Assembly (NCBI RefSeq): GCF_019973775.1
Contig: NZ_AP025032.1
Span: 310,001 to 374,000 of the forward strand
Reading direction: 5' to 3'
Length of the DNA: 64,000 bases
DNA from: Aureimonas sp. SA4125
GTDB taxonomy: Bacteria; Pseudomonadota; Alphaproteobacteria; Rhizobiales; Rhizobiaceae
In this document: positions 43,614 through 58,325 of the stretch, in pieces
How positions within the stretch are numbered: position 1 is the stretch's first letter
Layout of the letters: every line of letters begins with the position of its first letter
The notes under the pieces: model-generated
What the model was told of the DNA's origin: nothing
The model's input: only the letters and a program-made list of their open reading frames with translations
The model's database searches: none
Program-made: the position numbers and the translations under genes

Positions 43614-43799
43614 ATGACCAGCGACACCAAGCCAACCGCCAACGAAAACGATCCGCATCCGCTGGGCGACGGCAAGACCATCCCCGGCCAGCAGCATCGT
43701 CCGCTGACCGACGAAGAAGATCTCGACAATGCCATCGACGATACGTTCCCCGCCTCCGACCCGGTCCCGCCGAGCCGGATCGACGGTCCGAACGACTGA
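43614..43799 (+). CDS. Small acidic hypothetical protein
   Basis: This 61-residue protein, [20 protein letters not shown]..., ends [20 protein letters not shown]. The [14 protein letters not shown] motif recurs in short Rhizobiales proteins of unknown function. AGGAG lies 7-8 bases before the ATG. It is followed by a good terminator. Confidence 0.7.
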   Translation: MTSDTKPTANENDPHPLGDGKTIPGQQHRPLTDEEDLDNAIDDTFPASDPVPPSRIDGPND

Positions 43800-43823
43800 T
43801 CCTGGTCTGATCCTTCCCACGAG

Positions 43824-43856
43824 AATGCCCGGCCCGGTGGCCGGGCATTTGCGTTT
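43824..43856 (+). terminator. Rho-independent terminator
   Basis: A perfect 11-bp stem (43824-43834 with 43839-43849) with a CGGT loop is followed by TTGCGTTTTC, 25 bases after the small acidic protein. Confidence 0.8.
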
Positions 43857-44025
43857 TCGGCAGCGGATTCACGCAGCGCCTGCCGATATCCCCGGCGGCA
43901 GTCCGGAAACTTGGATTTGCGGCGGGGATGGGCTAGGACCCAGCACATGGTCAACAGGTCGCCGCCGCCCCGGTATCCCCTCGGGATATGCGCTGGGCCG
44001 CGGCGCGCGTTTCGGGCGGCATGAC

Positions 44026-45648
44026 ATGGCTTCCAAGCCGATCAAGGTGAAGGCGCGCCAGCCGCGGGGTTTCGGCGATCGCGGCGCCGGCGACCTGCGG
44101 GCGCAGGACAGGATGATCGCGGTCATCAAGGGCGTCTACGAGCGCTATGGCTTCGAGCCGGTGGAGACGCCGATGTTCGAATACACCGATGCGCTCGGCA
44201 AGTTCCTGCCCGACAGCGACCGCCCGAACGAGGGCGTGTTCTCGCTGCAGGACGACGACGAGCAGTGGCTGTCGCTGCGCTACGACCTGACCGCGCCGCT
44301 CGCCCGGCACGTGGCCGAGAACTTCAACGACATCGCGCTGCCCTATCGCAGCTACCGCGCCGGCTACGTCTTCCGCAACGAGAAGCCGGGGCCGGGCCGG
44401 TTTCGCCAGTTCATGCAGTTCGACGCCGACTCGGTCGGCTCGCCGGGCGTCTCGGCCGATGCGGAGATGTGCATGATGATGGCCGACGTCATGGAGGCGC
44501 TCGGCATCGCGCGCGGCGACTACGTCATCCGGGTCAACAACCGGAAAGTTCTCGACGGCGTGCTGGAGGCCATCGGCCTCGGCGGCGCGGAGAATGCCGA
44601 GCGGCGACTGACGGTGCTGCGCGCCCTCGACAAGCTCGACAAGTTCGGCTTTTCAGGCGTGCGCGAATTGCTCGGCAAGGGCCGGCTCGACGACAGCGGC
44701 GGCAAGGGCGATTTCACCAAGGGCGCCGAACTGGACGCCGAGAGCATCGAGCGCGTGCTACGCCTGTTCGATATCGGCGGAACGTCTTTTGATGCCGTCG
44801 ACGCGCAGGGCGCCGGCGAGGTCCGGCTCGCCAAGGCGAGCGAGGCTTTCGGCGACAATGCCCGCGTCGCAGAAGGGCTGGACGAGCTCCGGCAGATCGC
44901 GGCGATGTGCCAGGCAGCAGGCTACGACGACACCCGCGTCCTGATCGACACATCCATCGTCCGCGGCCTCGAATACTATACCGGCCCGGTCTACGAGGCC
45001 GAGCTCCTCTTCGATGTCACGAACGAGAAGGGCCAGAAGGTGCAGTTCGGCTCGGTCGGCGGCGGCGGCCGTTATGACGGGCTGATCGCCCGCTTTCGCG
45101 GCGAGGCGATTCCCGCGACGGGCTTTTCCATCGGCGTCTCGCGCCTGATGACGGCGCTGAAGAATCTCGGCCGGCTTGAGGAGAGCGAACGGACCGGACC
45201 GATCGTCGTCACCGTCATGGACCGCGATCGGCTGGCGGATTACCAGCGCCTGACGACCATCCTGCGCGACGGTCTCAATCCGAGGGACGCGGACGGCCAC
45301 CCTGTCGGCCCGGTCGTTCCGGTCGAGATGTTCCAGGGCAATCCAAAACAGTTCGGCAAGCAACTGCAGTATGCCGACCGCCGCAACAGCCCTTGCGTGG
45401 TCATCCAGGGCGGCGACGAGAAGGCGGCGGGCATGGTGCAGGTGAAGGACCTGATCGAGGGCAAGCGCCTCTCGGCCGAGATCGAGGACAACGCCACCTG
45501 GCGTGCCAGCCGGCCGGCGCAGGTCATGGTGCCCGAGTCCGACCTTCTGGATTCGGTGAAAAAAATCCTCGCCGCGCAGGCAGCGGATCGGCTCGCCGGC
45601 GAGGGGGGCTCGGGCGACGGGGCTTCTGCGCCGCAGGTCGACGCCTGA
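44026..45648 (+). CDS. hisS: Histidyl-tRNA synthetase, alpha-type
   Basis: This 540-residue class II synthetase is longer than the usual 420-residue bacterial form and resembles the alphaproteobacterial branch. Motif 2 reads [20 protein letters not shown]; histidine-binding motif [15 protein letters not shown] and motif 3 [15 protein letters not shown] follow. It charges the tRNA-His in this same window, which lacks G-1. The [20 protein letters not shown] start is used. It begins the hisS-hisZ-hisG operon, with hisZ one base after its stop. Confidence 0.95.
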   Translation: MASKPIKVKARQPRGFGDRGAGDLRAQDRMIAVIKGVYERYGFEPVETPMFEYTDALGKFLPDSDRPNEGVFSLQDDDEQWLSLRYDLTAPLARHVAENFNDIALPYRSYRAGYVFRNEKPGPGRFRQFMQFDADSVGSPGVSADAEMCMMMADVMEALGIARGDYVIRVNNRKVLDGVLEAIGLGGAENAERRLTVLRALDKLDKFGFSGVRELLGKGRLDDSGGKGDFTKGAELDAESIERVLRLFDIGGTSFDAVDAQGAGEVRLAKASEAFGDNARVAEGLDELRQIAAMCQAAGYDDTRVLIDTSIVRGLEYYTGPVYEAELLFDVTNEKGQKVQFGSVGGGGRYDGLIARFRGEAIPATGFSIGVSRLMTALKNLGRLEESERTGPIVVTVMDRDRLADYQRLTTILRDGLNPRDADGHPVGPVVPVEMFQGNPKQFGKQLQYADRRNSPCVVIQGGDEKAAGMVQVKDLIEGKRLSAEIEDNATWRASRPAQVMVPESDLLDSVKKILAAQAADRLAGEGGSGDGASAPQVDA

Positions 45649-45649
45649 G

Positions 45650-46786
45650 GTGAGTCCTGCCGTCACCCCTTCGATGGATGAGGCGCTGCTGTCGCTGTTT
45701 GCCGCCCGCGGTGCGGAGGCCGTCACGGTGCCGATCCTGCAGCCGGCCGATCCCTATCTCGACGCCGCCGGCGAGGCGTTGCGCCGGCGCATCTTCCTGA
45801 CGCGCGGCGAGGGCGGCGAGGCGCTGTGCCTGAGGCCCGATTTCACCATTCCCGTCTGCCTCTCCCACATCGGACTCGGCGGCGTCCTGCCGCGGCGCTA
45901 TTGCTATCTCGGTCTGGTCTTCCGGCAGCTGCGGACAGACGGCTCGGAATTCCGCCAGGCTGGAATCGAGGATCTCGGCGACACGAACTTCGCCACCGCC
46001 GACGCCCGCGCGGTGGCCGATGCCCTCGCAGGGCTCGAGGCGGCGGGCCATTCCGGCGCGCTCGACATCGTTCTCGGCGACCAGGGACTGTTTGAGGCCT
46101 TTCTGGCAGCTCTCGGACTTCCCGATGGCTGGCAGCGACGGCTGGTGCGCACCTTCGGGGACGACACGCTGCTGGCCGCCGCGCTGGGCGATCTCAGCCG
46201 CCACGACGGCGAGGCGGTGGCAGGGCTCGATCCGCGCCTCCACGCGCTGGCCAAGGCCGGCGAGACCGGCGGGCTGGCGGCGGCGGTCGAGACGCTGATG
46301 GACGAGGCGGGCCTGTCGCCGCACGCCGGCCGCACGCCGGCCGAAATCGCCCAGCGCCTCGTCGAGAAGGTCGCCGTCGCCGAGACGGCGCTGTCCGATA
46401 TGGCCTTGCAGCGGCTGCGGCGCTTTCTCCTCATCGATTGCCCGCTGAACGAGGCCGCGGCTCTCCTGAGCGAGATGACGAGCGCCAGCGGTCTCGACAT
46501 CGGCCGGGCGCTTGCCGTGTTCGAGGCGCGCAATGCAGCGCTCGTCGCGGTCGGGGTCGATCTCGGCGCCATCCGCTATCGCGCCGCCTTCGGCCGAACC
46601 ATCGACTACTATACCGGCATGGTCTTCGAGGCCCGTATTCCCGGCGCGCGCGATCCGCTGGTCGGTGGCGGCCGCTTCGACCGGCTGCTGACTTTTCTCG
46701 GCGCGACGGTGCCGATCCCGGCGGTCGGTTTCGCCCTCTGGCTCGACCGGATTGCCGCCGCGACGGCCGGAGGAGGACGGCCATGA
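45650..46786 (+). CDS. hisZ: ATP phosphoribosyltransferase regulatory subunit
   Basis: This 378-residue HisRS-like protein lacks aminoacylation function and regulates short-form His[18 protein letters not shown] and [20 protein letters not shown] replace the HisRS motif 2 region, and [20 protein letters not shown] is at the C-terminal end. The GTG start is one base after hisS, and the stop overlaps the hisG start by 4 bases. Confidence 0.93.
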   Translation: MSPAVTPSMDEALLSLFAARGAEAVTVPILQPADPYLDAAGEALRRRIFLTRGEGGEALCLRPDFTIPVCLSHIGLGGVLPRRYCYLGLVFRQLRTDGSEFRQAGIEDLGDTNFATADARAVADALAGLEAAGHSGALDIVLGDQGLFEAFLAALGLPDGWQRRLVRTFGDDTLLAAALGDLSRHDGEAVAGLDPRLHALAKAGETGGLAAAVETLMDEAGLSPHAGRTPAEIAQRLVEKVAVAETALSDMALQRLRRFLLIDCPLNEAAALLSEMTSASGLDIGRALAVFEARNAALVAVGVDLGAIRYRAAFGRTIDYYTGMVFEARIPGARDPLVGGGRFDRLLTFLGATVPIPAVGFALWLDRIAAATAGGGRP

Positions 46787-47481
46787 CGCTCACCCTTGCC
46801 ATTCCGTCCAAGGGCCGCCTGAAGGAAGAGTCGATCGCCGCCCTCGGCCGCGCCGGAATCATGGTCACCTCGGCGGAGGATTCGCGCAGCTATCGCACCC
46901 GCGTCGCCGGCATCGAGGACCTCGACGTCGTGCTGCTGTCGGCCTCGGAAATCGCGCGGGAACTGGAAATCGGCACGATCGACTTCGGCATCACCGGCGA
47001 GGATCTGGTGCGCGAGACCATTGCGGACGCCGACCGGCGGGTCGAGATCGTCGCCCGCCTCGGCTTCGGCGCGGCCGATGTCATCGTCGCCGTCCCCGAG
47101 GCCTGGGTCGACGTCGAGACCATGGCCGATCTCGGGGACGTCGCCTCGAGCTTTCGCCAGCGCCATCACCGGCGTATGCGCATCGCGACCAAATACCAGC
47201 GGCTGACGCAGGGTTTCTTCTCGCGCGGACATGGCATCCAGAGCTATCGCATCGTCGAGAGCCTCGGCGCCACCGAAGGGGCGCCGGCGGCGGGCTCGGC
47301 CGACATCATCGTCGACATCACCTCGACCGGCTCGACGCTGCGCGCCAACCGGCTGAAGGTGCTGCGCGACGGTCTGATCCTGGCTTCCGAGGCCTGCCTG
47401 GTGCGCACCCGCGGGGCCGATGGCGAGCCGCCGGACGCCGCGACCGAGGCCGTCCGCCGCCGATTCTTGCCGGATCCGTGA
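46783..47481 (+). CDS. hisG: ATP phosphoribosyltransferase, short form
   Basis: This 232-residue catalytic subunit does the first step of histidine synthesis, joining ATP and [48 protein letters not shown] and the PRPP loop [19 protein letters not shown] are seen. It lacks the regulatory C-terminal domain of the long form, consistent with the adjacent hisZ. AGGAGG precedes the ATG. Confidence 0.96.
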   Translation: MTLTLAIPSKGRLKEESIAALGRAGIMVTSAEDSRSYRTRVAGIEDLDVVLLSASEIARELEIGTIDFGITGEDLVRETIADADRRVEIVARLGFGAADVIVAVPEAWVDVETMADLGDVASSFRQRHHRRMRIATKYQRLTQGFFSRGHGIQSYRIVESLGATEGAPAAGSADIIVDITSTGSTLRANRLKVLRDGLILASEACLVRTRGADGEPPDAATEAVRRRFLPDP

Positions 47482-47607
47482 TGCCGACGCGCGACCGTGC
47501 CGATTGCCCGAATCCGACATATCTCTCACGTCATTAGTTTACGCTTGGCGGGCTAGAAAATGCTGGGCGCGACCTAAGTCGACTTGCCCCGCTGTGTTCG
47601 GATTCAG

Positions 47608-48948
47608 ATGACTTTTGACAGCACCTTGGCAACGACGGGATTCCTGCAGACGGAAGCCCCGTCACGGCGGGCCGGTATCGACATCGCCGTCGAGGCCGAG
47701 ACAGAGCGACTATTGGCCGGACGCACGCGCGACATTCGGCTGCGCGGAGCCATCATGGACCGCTACCAAGCCTGGTCCTGGCCGCGCCGCGCCAAGATCG
47801 TGCGGTCCTGGATGTTGTGGGTTGCCGGCCTCAATGTCTTCCTCAGCGCCATCGGCCTGATCTTCTCTCCCAGGCTTCTCGTTTTCAACCTCGTCTTCAT
47901 GGGTCTGTTCGTTCCGGCAGTCAATTTCGTCGTCCACGGTCTCTGGAGGCGGCCCCGCGGCCCGTTGATCGAACCGCTGTCGCTGGTCGTCGCGACACTG
48001 ACGACAATGGTAGTCTACGGCATTTTCGGCTCGTTGATCGGCGGCTACGATCACGAGCGATACCTGACGGGCGCCTTGTTTCTCGCCGCGATCGCCCTGG
48101 TGGTGTTCGACATGACCCTGACTTGGTCGACCGCGCTCGGCGTAGGTGCGCTTCTGATCTTTGCGCTGTTTCAAATCCGGAATTTCGACTTGGAGCCGAC
48201 GCAGGTCTATTTTTCCATCGCCTTCTTCGGATTCGGAGTGGCGGCGACGATTGCGGCGCGGCGCACATCGACCCTTCTCGCCCACAAGAGCTTCCTGCTG
48301 ACGGTCAGGGACGCCAAATACAGCCGCGCCCTTGCCGAAGCCAACTGCAATCTTCATCGGTTGGCGACGCTCGATCCTATGACGGGAATCGCGAACCGGC
48401 GGTCTGTCCAGGACCACACCGATCGCCTTTGGCGGGACCCCGCCGTCGACAAGCGCCAGGTCGCCGTGATCATGGTCGACATCGATCATTTCAAGCGTCT
48501 GAACGACGCCTTCGGCCATGCTGCCGGCGATGCCTGCATCTGCCAGGTCGCCGATGCCATGGTTGCCTCGACGCGACGGGGGCTCGATCTCGTCTCGCGC
48601 TATGGCGGCGAAGAATTCATGGTCATTCTGACGCGGGCACCGGCCGAGACCGTGATGCAGATCGCCGAGCGCATCCGCAGCACGGTGGAGGCCCTGAAGA
48701 TCAGCGTTTCCGGTGGCGAGACCGCCGTTCTCACCCTCACTGTCAGTCTCGGCGTCGCCATCGCACAGGACGGGGTCGGCCCGGAAACTCTCGCCACCCG
48801 TGCCGATGACGCGCTCTACGAAGCCAAGCGGCGGGGGCGCAACCGGGTGTGCCGCTGGCCGGTGGATGTCTCACCGCAGGCGGGCCCAACAGATCTGGAG
48901 CAGAAGTCGGAAGTACAGCATTCCGCCGTTCGGCTCACGCGCCAATGA
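47608..48948 (+). CDS. Diguanylate cyclase with N-terminal membrane region
   Basis: This protein of about 446 residues has about six hydrophobic segments (about residues 60-240) and a C-terminal GGDEF domain, LDPMTGIANRRSVQDH... with the active-site loop GGEEF at 333-337. An inhibitory RxxD (RGLD) lies exactly five residues before the GGEEF motif, so c-di-GMP product inhibition is likely. The remaining tail of about 50 residues is not conserved. It stands alone between hisG and DoxX; its signal is unknown. Confidence 0.9.
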   Translation: MTFDSTLATTGFLQTEAPSRRAGIDIAVEAETERLLAGRTRDIRLRGAIMDRYQAWSWPRRAKIVRSWMLWVAGLNVFLSAIGLIFSPRLLVFNLVFMGLFVPAVNFVVHGLWRRPRGPLIEPLSLVVATLTTMVVYGIFGSLIGGYDHERYLTGALFLAAIALVVFDMTLTWSTALGVGALLIFALFQIRNFDLEPTQVYFSIAFFGFGVAATIAARRTSTLLAHKSFLLTVRDAKYSRALAEANCNLHRLATLDPMTGIANRRSVQDHTDRLWRDPAVDKRQVAVIMVDIDHFKRLNDAFGHAAGDACICQVADAMVASTRRGLDLVSRYGGEEFMVILTRAPAETVMQIAERIRSTVEALKISVSGGETAVLTLTVSLGVAIAQDGVGPETLATRADDALYEAKRRGRNRVCRWPVDVSPQAGPTDLEQKSEVQHSAVRLTRQ

Positions 48949-49162
48949 AAAAGGACAGCATCGGACCAGAAATCGCAATCCGTTGACGGAAAATCCGATG
49001 CGCAACTCCTAACAGGTGGATCGTCGCCAGGTGCGCGAAGGCATGCACGGCGCTGAAGATCGGGACGGTCCTTCAAAGAAAAGCCATCCCGCAGCTGGGG
49101 CGCCGCGCCGGAAAGGCCGCCGTGATCGCCCTGATAATGCGCTGCCTTGACCTTTTCAGACG

Positions 49163-49188
49163 AAAAAGGCGGCCCCGGGGGCCGCCTC
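49163..49188 (-). terminator. Rho-independent terminator of the DoxX gene
   Basis: On the minus strand, a GGCGGCC/GGCCGCC stem (49168-49174 with 49180-49186) is followed by five T residues (49167-49163), 28 bases after the stop. Confidence 0.8.
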
Positions 49189-49215
49189 TCTATGTGTCCC
49201 GGAAGAACCGGGAAT

Positions 49216-49602
49216 TCAGACCGTCGCCGAGACCCGGCCCGTCCGACGCTCGAGCGCGTAGGTGCCGGCACCCGCACCGGCCAGAGCGAGGAAGCCGCCG
49301 GCCATGGCGATGTTCTTCATCAGGATGGTGAATTCGGCCGAATGCGCCATGAAGCCGGTGGCGACGCAGAACAGCGCCAGCAGGATGGCCGCGATGCGGA
49401 CCTGGAAGCCGACGATGACGGCAAGGCCGGCCAGAAGCTCGAAGGCACCGACGAGGTAGACGAAGACGACCGAGTCCGGCAGGCCGAGGCTGCCGAAATA
49501 GCCGGTCATGCCGGCCGCGCCGACCAGCTTGCCGTAGCCGGCGATGACGAAGTCCGCGCCCAGAAGGATGCGGGCGAGGAGAAGCAGGAGATTGGAGTTC
49601 AT
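49216..49602 (-). CDS. DoxX family membrane protein
   Basis: This 128-residue protein has four hydrophobic segments and a DoxX-like start NLLLLLARILLGADFVIAGY and FGSLGLPDSVVFVYLVGAFE, then LALFCVATGFMAHS. DoxX proteins are small quinone- or redox-linked membrane proteins with no fixed reaction. It is a single gene with its own terminator. Confidence 0.9.
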   Translation of the reverse strand: MNSNLLLLLARILLGADFVIAGYGKLVGAAGMTGYFGSLGLPDSVVFVYLVGAFELLAGLAVIVGFQVRIAAILLALFCVATGFMAHSAEFTILMKNIAMAGGFLALAGAGAGTYALERRTGRVSATV

Positions 49603-49668
49603 GGCGAGCCATCCGGGAAGAATTGAGCGATGCGGCTATTTACAGCGCCCGGCCGCGGATTGCATCCA

Positions 49669-49700
49669 CTCCGACGGCAACCGATCGTTCACCGTCGGAG
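49669..49700 (-). terminator. Hairpin downstream of fumC
   Basis: A perfect 9-bp stem CTCCGACGG/CCGTCGGAG (49669-49677, 49692-49700) lies 16 bases after the fumC stop. There is no T-run, so only a possible terminator or mRNA-stabilising hairpin. Confidence 0.4.
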
Positions 49701-49715
49701 ACACAATCAGCGCAA

Positions 49716-51104
49716 TCAGCCCGGGCGAACCATGAGCGATGGGTCGACAATCCGGTCGTAATCCGCGGCGCTGACGAGGCCCGAGGCGATCGCCTCGTCG
49801 CGCAGCGTCGTGCCGTTGTGATGCGCCGTCTTGGCGATTTTGGCGGCATTGTCGTAGCCGATGGTCGGGGCCAGCGCCGTCACCAGCATCAGCGACTGCT
49901 GCATCAGGCTGGCGATCCGACCCTCATTGGCCTTGATCCCGTCGATGCAATGTTCGCGGAAACTGTCCATCGCATCGCCGAGCAGGCGGATCGACGACAG
50001 GACGGCGTTGGCGATGACCGGCTTGAAAACGTTCAGTTCGAAATGACCCTGGCTTGCGGCCACGGTCACCGTCGTCTCGTGGCCGAAGACCTCGCAGGCG
50101 ACCATCGTGATCGCTTCCGCCTGCGTCGGGTTGACCTTGCCCGGCATGATCGAGGAGCCCGGCTCGTTCTCCGGCAGCGACAGTTCGCCGAGGCCCGAGC
50201 GCGGGCCGGAGCCGAGGAAGCGGATGTCGTTGGCGATCTTGAAGAGATCGGTCGCCAGCGCATTCAAGCTGCCGTGGAAGAAGGCGAGCGCGCCATGCGA
50301 GGCGAGTGCCTCGAACTTGTTCTCGGCGGTGCGGAAGGGGTGGCCGGTGAGGGTGGCGATCTCGGCGGCGATGGCCGTGTCGAAACCCACCGGAGAGTTC
50401 AGCCCGGTGCCGACGGCGGTGCCGCCCTGCGCGAGGGCCAGCACGTCGTCGAGCGCCTGCTCGACGCGCCGCCGTCCGAGCTTCAGCGCCGCGGCATAGC
50501 CAGAGAATTCCTGACCAAGCGTGATGGGCGTCGCATCCTGGGTGTGGGTGCGGCCGATCTTGATGATGTGGTCGAACGCCTTCGCCTTGGCATCGAGCGA
50601 GGCGTAGAGGGCGTCGATGGCCGGAAAGATCCGCTTCATGGTCTCGATGACGACGGCGACATGCATGGCGGTCGGGAACACGTCGTTCGACGACTGGCCC
50701 ATGTTCACATGGTCGTTCGGATGGACGGGCTTCTTCGAGCCCATCTCGCCGCCGAGCATCTCGATCGCCCGGTTCGAGATCACTTCATTGACGTTCATGT
50801 TCGTCTGGGTGCCCGACCCCGTCTGGTAGACGACGAGTGGAAAGTGGTCGTCGAGCGCGCCGGAAAGAACCTCGTCCGCCGCCTTCTCGATGGTCGCCGC
50901 AAGGGTCGCATCGAGCTTGCCCATGCGCGCATTGACGGTGGCCGCCGCCTTCTTCACCAGCGCCAGCGCATGGATCAGCGGGATCGGCTGGCGGTCGGTG
51001 CCGATCTTGAAGTTGTTGAGGGAGCGCTCGGTCTGCGCTCCCCAGTAGCGATCGCTCGCGACCTCGATGGCACCGATCGAATCGGTTTCGCGGCGTGTCG
51101 TCAT
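49716..51104 (-). CDS. fumC: Fumarate hydratase class II
   Basis: This 462-residue iron-free fumarase of the TCA cycle has [60 protein letters not shown] and the superfamily signature [16 protein letters not shown]. The coding frame continues upstream of 51104, but the protein family begins [20 protein letters not shown], with GGGGAAG just before the ATG. Confidence 0.96.
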   Translation of the reverse strand: MTTRRETDSIGAIEVASDRYWGAQTERSLNNFKIGTDRQPIPLIHALALVKKAAATVNARMGKLDATLAATIEKAADEVLSGALDDHFPLVVYQTGSGTQTNMNVNEVISNRAIEMLGGEMGSKKPVHPNDHVNMGQSSNDVFPTAMHVAVVIETMKRIFPAIDALYASLDAKAKAFDHIIKIGRTHTQDATPITLGQEFSGYAAALKLGRRRVEQALDDVLALAQGGTAVGTGLNSPVGFDTAIAAEIATLTGHPFRTAENKFEALASHGALAFFHGSLNALATDLFKIANDIRFLGSGPRSGLGELSLPENEPGSSIMPGKVNPTQAEAITMVACEVFGHETTVTVAASQGHFELNVFKPVIANAVLSSIRLLGDAMDSFREHCIDGIKANEGRIASLMQQSLMLVTALAPTIGYDNAAKIAKTAHHNGTTLRDEAIASGLVSAADYDRIVDPSLMVRPG

Positions 51105-51120
51105 GGCCCGTTCTTCCCCA

Positions 51121-51782
51121 TCAGGAAGCCGGGCAATGCGCTCCGGTGGCGGCCCAGGCTTCGTACAAAGCGCCGAATTCGGCCTGCGTGCCCGGAGCGG
51201 GTTCGCGGCCCTTGCCCGGGTTCCAGCCCCATCCGACGAGATCGTCCTTTGCCATGTGCTCGACGAGTTCGGCAAGGGTCTTGCCGCCGTTTCGGTTCTC
51301 GTCCTTGATCTGCACGCAGATCTCGGCGAGCGACTTGCCAACCCAGGCCATCTCGATCGGCGCGACATGCCAGTTCGGATTGCCCGGAATCGACTGGATC
51401 GTCTCGGCCTGCGCCGGAACGTCGACATTGGCCGGCCCGTGGCAGGTGTTGCAGGTCATGCCGGGCATGCCGAAGTTGGATTCCCCGCGGCGGACCGGCG
51501 GCTCGTGCAGCTTCATGTCCATGCCCTGCAGCGGGACGTCGCCCTTGGGGTGGCAGTTGAGGCAGCGCGGGTGCTGCAGGACCTTGCCGGTCTCCTGGAA
51601 GATGGCGATCGAGCGGGCCTTCTCGTCCGCGATCGAATCGAAGGCCGATACCGGTTTCAGGGTCTGGGCGTCGGCTGCCTTCTCCTGGGCGCTGGACAGC
51701 GTCGGCGCCATCAGCGCGATGCCGATGGCAAGGGTCGCGGCGGCGCCGGCGAGGACGAGGATAGGCTTCACGTTACGCACTT

Positions 51783-51786
<4 letters not shown>
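51121..51786 (-). CDS. Dihaem c-type cytochrome subunit of a molybdenum hydroxylase
   Basis: This 221-residue exported cytochrome has a signal anchor [19 protein letters not shown] and two haem sites, CLNCH and CNTCH. It is the third gene of the operon; the GTG start overlaps the stop of the Mo subunit by 4 bases (GTGA). Such cytochromes take electrons from periplasmic isoquinoline-1-oxidoreductase-like hydroxylases and pass them to the respiratory chain. Confidence 0.85.
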
Positions 51787-53933
<2,147 letters not shown>

Positions 53934-53936
53934 GGC

Positions 53937-54395
53937 TCAGCCCTCCAGCGTGTCGGCGGCGTTGTGGATCGCCTGGCGGATGCGTTGATAGGTGGCGCAG
54001 CGGCAGATATTGCCGGCCATCGCCCCGTCGATCTCGTCGTCGGTCGGTTTCGGCGTCGCCTGCAGCAGCGAGACGGCGGACATGATCTGGCCGGACTGGC
54101 AGTAGCCGCACTGCGGCACGTCGATGGCGACCCAGGCCGCACGAACGGCCTCGGCCTCGGTGCCCGCGACACCCTCGATGGTGATCACTTCGGACCCCTC
54201 GACGGTCGAGATCGGCGTGATGCAGGAACGGCGGGTCATGCCGTCGAGATGCACCGTGCAGGCGCCGCACTGGGCGACGCCGCATCCGTATTTGGTGCCG
54301 GTGAGCTTTTCGAAGTCGCGGATGACCCAGAGAAGCGGCGTATCGGGATCGCCGTCGAAGGTCTTTTCCTGGCCGTTGAGCATGAAGGTGATCAC
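53937..54395 (-). CDS. 2Fe-2S subunit of the molybdenum hydroxylase
   Basis: This 152-residue subunit has the plant-type ferredoxin motif [20 protein letters not shown] and the C-terminal helical [2Fe-2S] motif [16 protein letters not shown] with [15 protein letters not shown]. It is the first gene of the operon, 3 bases before the Mo subunit, and supplies both clusters between Mo and cytochrome. Confidence 0.94.
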   Translation of the reverse strand: MITFMLNGQEKTFDGDPDTPLLWVIRDFEKLTGTKYGCGVAQCGACTVHLDGMTRRSCITPISTVEGSEVITIEGVAGTEAEAVRAAWVAIDVPQCGYCQSGQIMSAVSLLQATPKPTDDEIDGAMAGNICRCATYQRIRQAIHNAADTLEG

Positions 54396-54583
54396 GGCAT
54401 TCTCCTTGATAGGCAGCCGCGATGGGGCGTGCGAACGCGCCGGGCGACCGGATTTGATATGGTTCTAATCTGCCAGAGGAAGGGGCGAAGTGATAGGCAG
54501 GAGACCCTGCAATCTCACTGCAAAGGCCCCGCAGAGCGGTGCGCCGCTCTTCCGAAAAACGTCCCAACCCACGGAAAAAAAAT

Positions 54584-54616
54584 AAAAAAAGGCCGCCCCA
54601 AAAAGGGGGCGGCCTT
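54584..54616 (-). terminator. Rho-independent terminator of the CsbD gene
   Basis: On the minus strand, a perfect 9-bp GC stem (54606-54614 with 54591-54599) is followed by seven T residues. Confidence 0.88.
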
Positions 54617-54639
54617 CCTACCGATCGGTAAAAAATATG

Positions 54640-54819
54640 TTAGGAGAGCGTGTCTTTGACCGCGTCCTTGACCTTGCCGTAGTTCTTTTCGGCCTTGCCT
54701 TCCGTCTTGTCGACGGTGCCTTCGGCCTCGAGGCGCTCGTTGCCGACTGCCTTGCCGGCAGTCTCCTTGATCGCGCCGCCAGCCTGCTTCGCGCCACCGG
54801 AGATCGTGTGCTTGTCCAT
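54640..54819 (-). CDS. CsbD family stress protein
   Basis: This 59-residue protein begins MDKHTISGGAKQAGGAIKET and ends NYGKVKDAVKDTLS. The CsbD family is small, charged, helical and induced by general stress in many bacteria; its biochemical role is unknown. It ends 24 bases before a strong terminator. The protein is so short that automated calls can miss it. Confidence 0.88.
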   Translation of the reverse strand: MDKHTISGGAKQAGGAIKETAGKAVGNERLEAEGTVDKTEGKAEKNYGKVKDAVKDTLS

Positions 54820-54941
54820 GGTCTTAGCCTTTCAACATTGCCGCTTGCCGAATTCGCGCGGCCTGTCTGAAGAACGGCGCGCCGGCCCGAGGGTTCCGCC
54901 GGCAACGGCCGATGGTTGAGGCGATGGGCTTTGCTTGCCGC

Positions 54942-55709
54942 TCAGATCAGTTGCCAAATCTGGCTCAGCGCCAGGACGCAGATCAAAAGACCCACGAGGC
55001 GCAGAAGCCAGTTCTGCGGGATGATTCGTATCGCGTAGCCGGCAAACGGCGCGACCACCACGCCACCGCAGACGAGACCGGCCACGGCCATGGCGTTGGT
55101 CATCAGGTCTGGAGCGTCCTCCCAGTGTCCGGTCACCAGCGCCAAGGCGAAGGACAGCGAGACCGAGAGGGTCACCAGGAACTCGGCCGCATTGACCGAT
55201 CCGATGACGTAGCGCGGCTGTCCCCCGGCGCCGAGAAGCCCGGATGTGACGATCGGCCCCCATCCGCCACCGCCGATGGCGTCGAACAGTCCCCCGACGA
55301 GCGCGAGAGGTGGCACCACTCTGGCGGGAACGGGTTTTTGGGGAACCTGGCGGAACGAGCGTGACAGGAGATAGGCGCCCATGACCGCCAGATAGGCCGC
55401 GACGTAGGGCTTCACCACGTCGCCGTCGAGGCCGGTCAGAACATAGGCTCCCAGGGCGCCTCCCAGAACGCCGAAAGGCACAAGCCGCCAGAACAGCTTC
55501 CAGTCGATGTTCTTGTGCCAGATATGGGCGCCGCCCGATGCCGCGGTCGTGAACAGTTCGGCTGCGTGGACGGAGGCGGAGGCCTGGGCCGGAAGCACGC
55601 CGAAGCTGAGGAGAACGGTCGAGGAGATGACGCCGTAGGCCATGCCGAGAGCGCCGTCGACAAGCTGCGCCAGCGCCCCGACGAAGAAGAAGATCATGAA
55701 ATCGTGCAT
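54942..55709 (-). CDS. Sulfite exporter TauE/SafE family permease
   Basis: This 255-residue inner-membrane protein has about eight hydrophobic segments. FFFVGALAQLVDGALGMAYG, VHAAELFTTAASGGAHIWHK and GGLFDAIGGGGWGPIVTSGL are family motifs. Members export or import sulfite, sulfoacetate or similar organosulfur anions. No sulfur gene lies alongside, so the substrate is open. Confidence 0.9.
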   Translation of the reverse strand: MHDFMIFFFVGALAQLVDGALGMAYGVISSTVLLSFGVLPAQASASVHAAELFTTAASGGAHIWHKNIDWKLFWRLVPFGVLGGALGAYVLTGLDGDVVKPYVAAYLAVMGAYLLSRSFRQVPQKPVPARVVPPLALVGGLFDAIGGGGWGPIVTSGLLGAGGQPRYVIGSVNAAEFLVTLSVSLSFALALVTGHWEDAPDLMTNAMAVAGLVCGGVVVAPFAGYAIRIIPQNWLLRLVGLLICVLALSQIWQLI

Positions 55710-55836
55710 CTGGAACCCGCCTGAGAAAGATCACTCAGCCTATCCAAGCAACCGTCCGCGGACAGGCGGTGCGTTCCAAATTTACGGGCGTATCGAGCCG
55801 AAACAACCAAGTTCTCTGCGGCCGGTGCGAAAACAC

Positions 55837-55867
55837 AAAAAAGGGCCCGGCATGACTGCCGGACCCC
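55837..55867 (-). terminator. Rho-independent terminator of groESL
   Basis: On the minus strand, a stem (CCGGCA/TGCCGG plus flanking GC pairs with one mismatch, loop TGACT side) is followed by six T residues. It lies about 45 bases after the groEL stop. Confidence 0.75.
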
Positions 55868-55910
55868 CTGTCGCGATGTGAGCCAATTGGGCCCAGGAAG
55901 CTCTCGCTTC

Positions 55911-57662
<1,752 letters not shown>

Positions 57663-57693
57663 TCACCGGACCGGGGGTCCGACAGTCGACTGA

Positions 57694-57990
57694 TCAGCCG
57701 ACGACGCCCATGATGTCGGATTCCTTCATGATCAGAAGGTCTTCGCCGTTGAGCTTGACCTCGGTGCCCGACCACTTGCCGAACAGGATGCGATCGCCGG
57801 CCTTGACGTCCAGCGGCTGGATCTTGCCCTGCTCGTCGCGAGCGCCAGCGCCGACGGCGATGATCTCGCCTTCCTGCGGCTTCTCCTTGGCCGTATCCGG
57901 GATGATGATCCCGCCGGCCGTCTTGGTCTCGGACTCCACGCGACGCACGACGACCCGATCGTGGAGAGGACGGAAGTTCACAGTTGCCAT
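57694..57990 (-). CDS. groES: Co-chaperonin GroES
   Basis: This 98-residue lid protein begins [20 protein letters not shown]. The mobile loop [20 protein letters not shown] is intact. The ATG at 57990 is right for the family; the coding frame continues upstream without similarity. It leads the groESL operon. Confidence 0.98.
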   Translation of the reverse strand: MATVNFRPLHDRVVVRRVESETKTAGGIIIPDTAKEKPQEGEIIAVGAGARDEQGKIQPLDVKAGDRILFGKWSGTEVKLNGEDLLIMKESDIMGVVG

Positions 57991-58052
57991 AGTCGTTGGC
58001 CCTTCAGCTGTAGAGGACAACCGGCGCTCTTTCGGGCTGCCGGTTCGGATTG

Positions 58053-58079
58053 TTGGCACTCGCCTTGGCTGAGTGCTAG
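58053..58079 (-). promoter_or_regulatory. CIRCE operator of groESL
   Basis: TTGGCACTC-N9-GAGTGCTAG matches the CIRCE consensus (TTAGCACTC-N9-GAGTGCTAA) with one mismatch on each side. It lies 63 bases before the groES ATG and is the binding site of the HrcA repressor. Confidence 0.92.
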
Positions 58080-58325
58080 CGGCCCTGAAATAGGGGCCAG
58101 GCCCCATGCTTGTCAAGGTCGATCGCGGGGGTTCTCCCGCAATCCACCGGTCCGACGACGCTCCGGGGAAGCCTGCGCATGCACCCAGCGCGTTGAAATT
58201 TTTGCCAAATGGCGCCGACCCGTCGAAGTCGATCGATCCGGGAAACGCCGTCTTAACGCACGCTGGAGCTAAGGTGTTGGCGTCGTGGAAGGCAGTCTGC
58301 CGATCCATAATATCGGTGGTTTGTC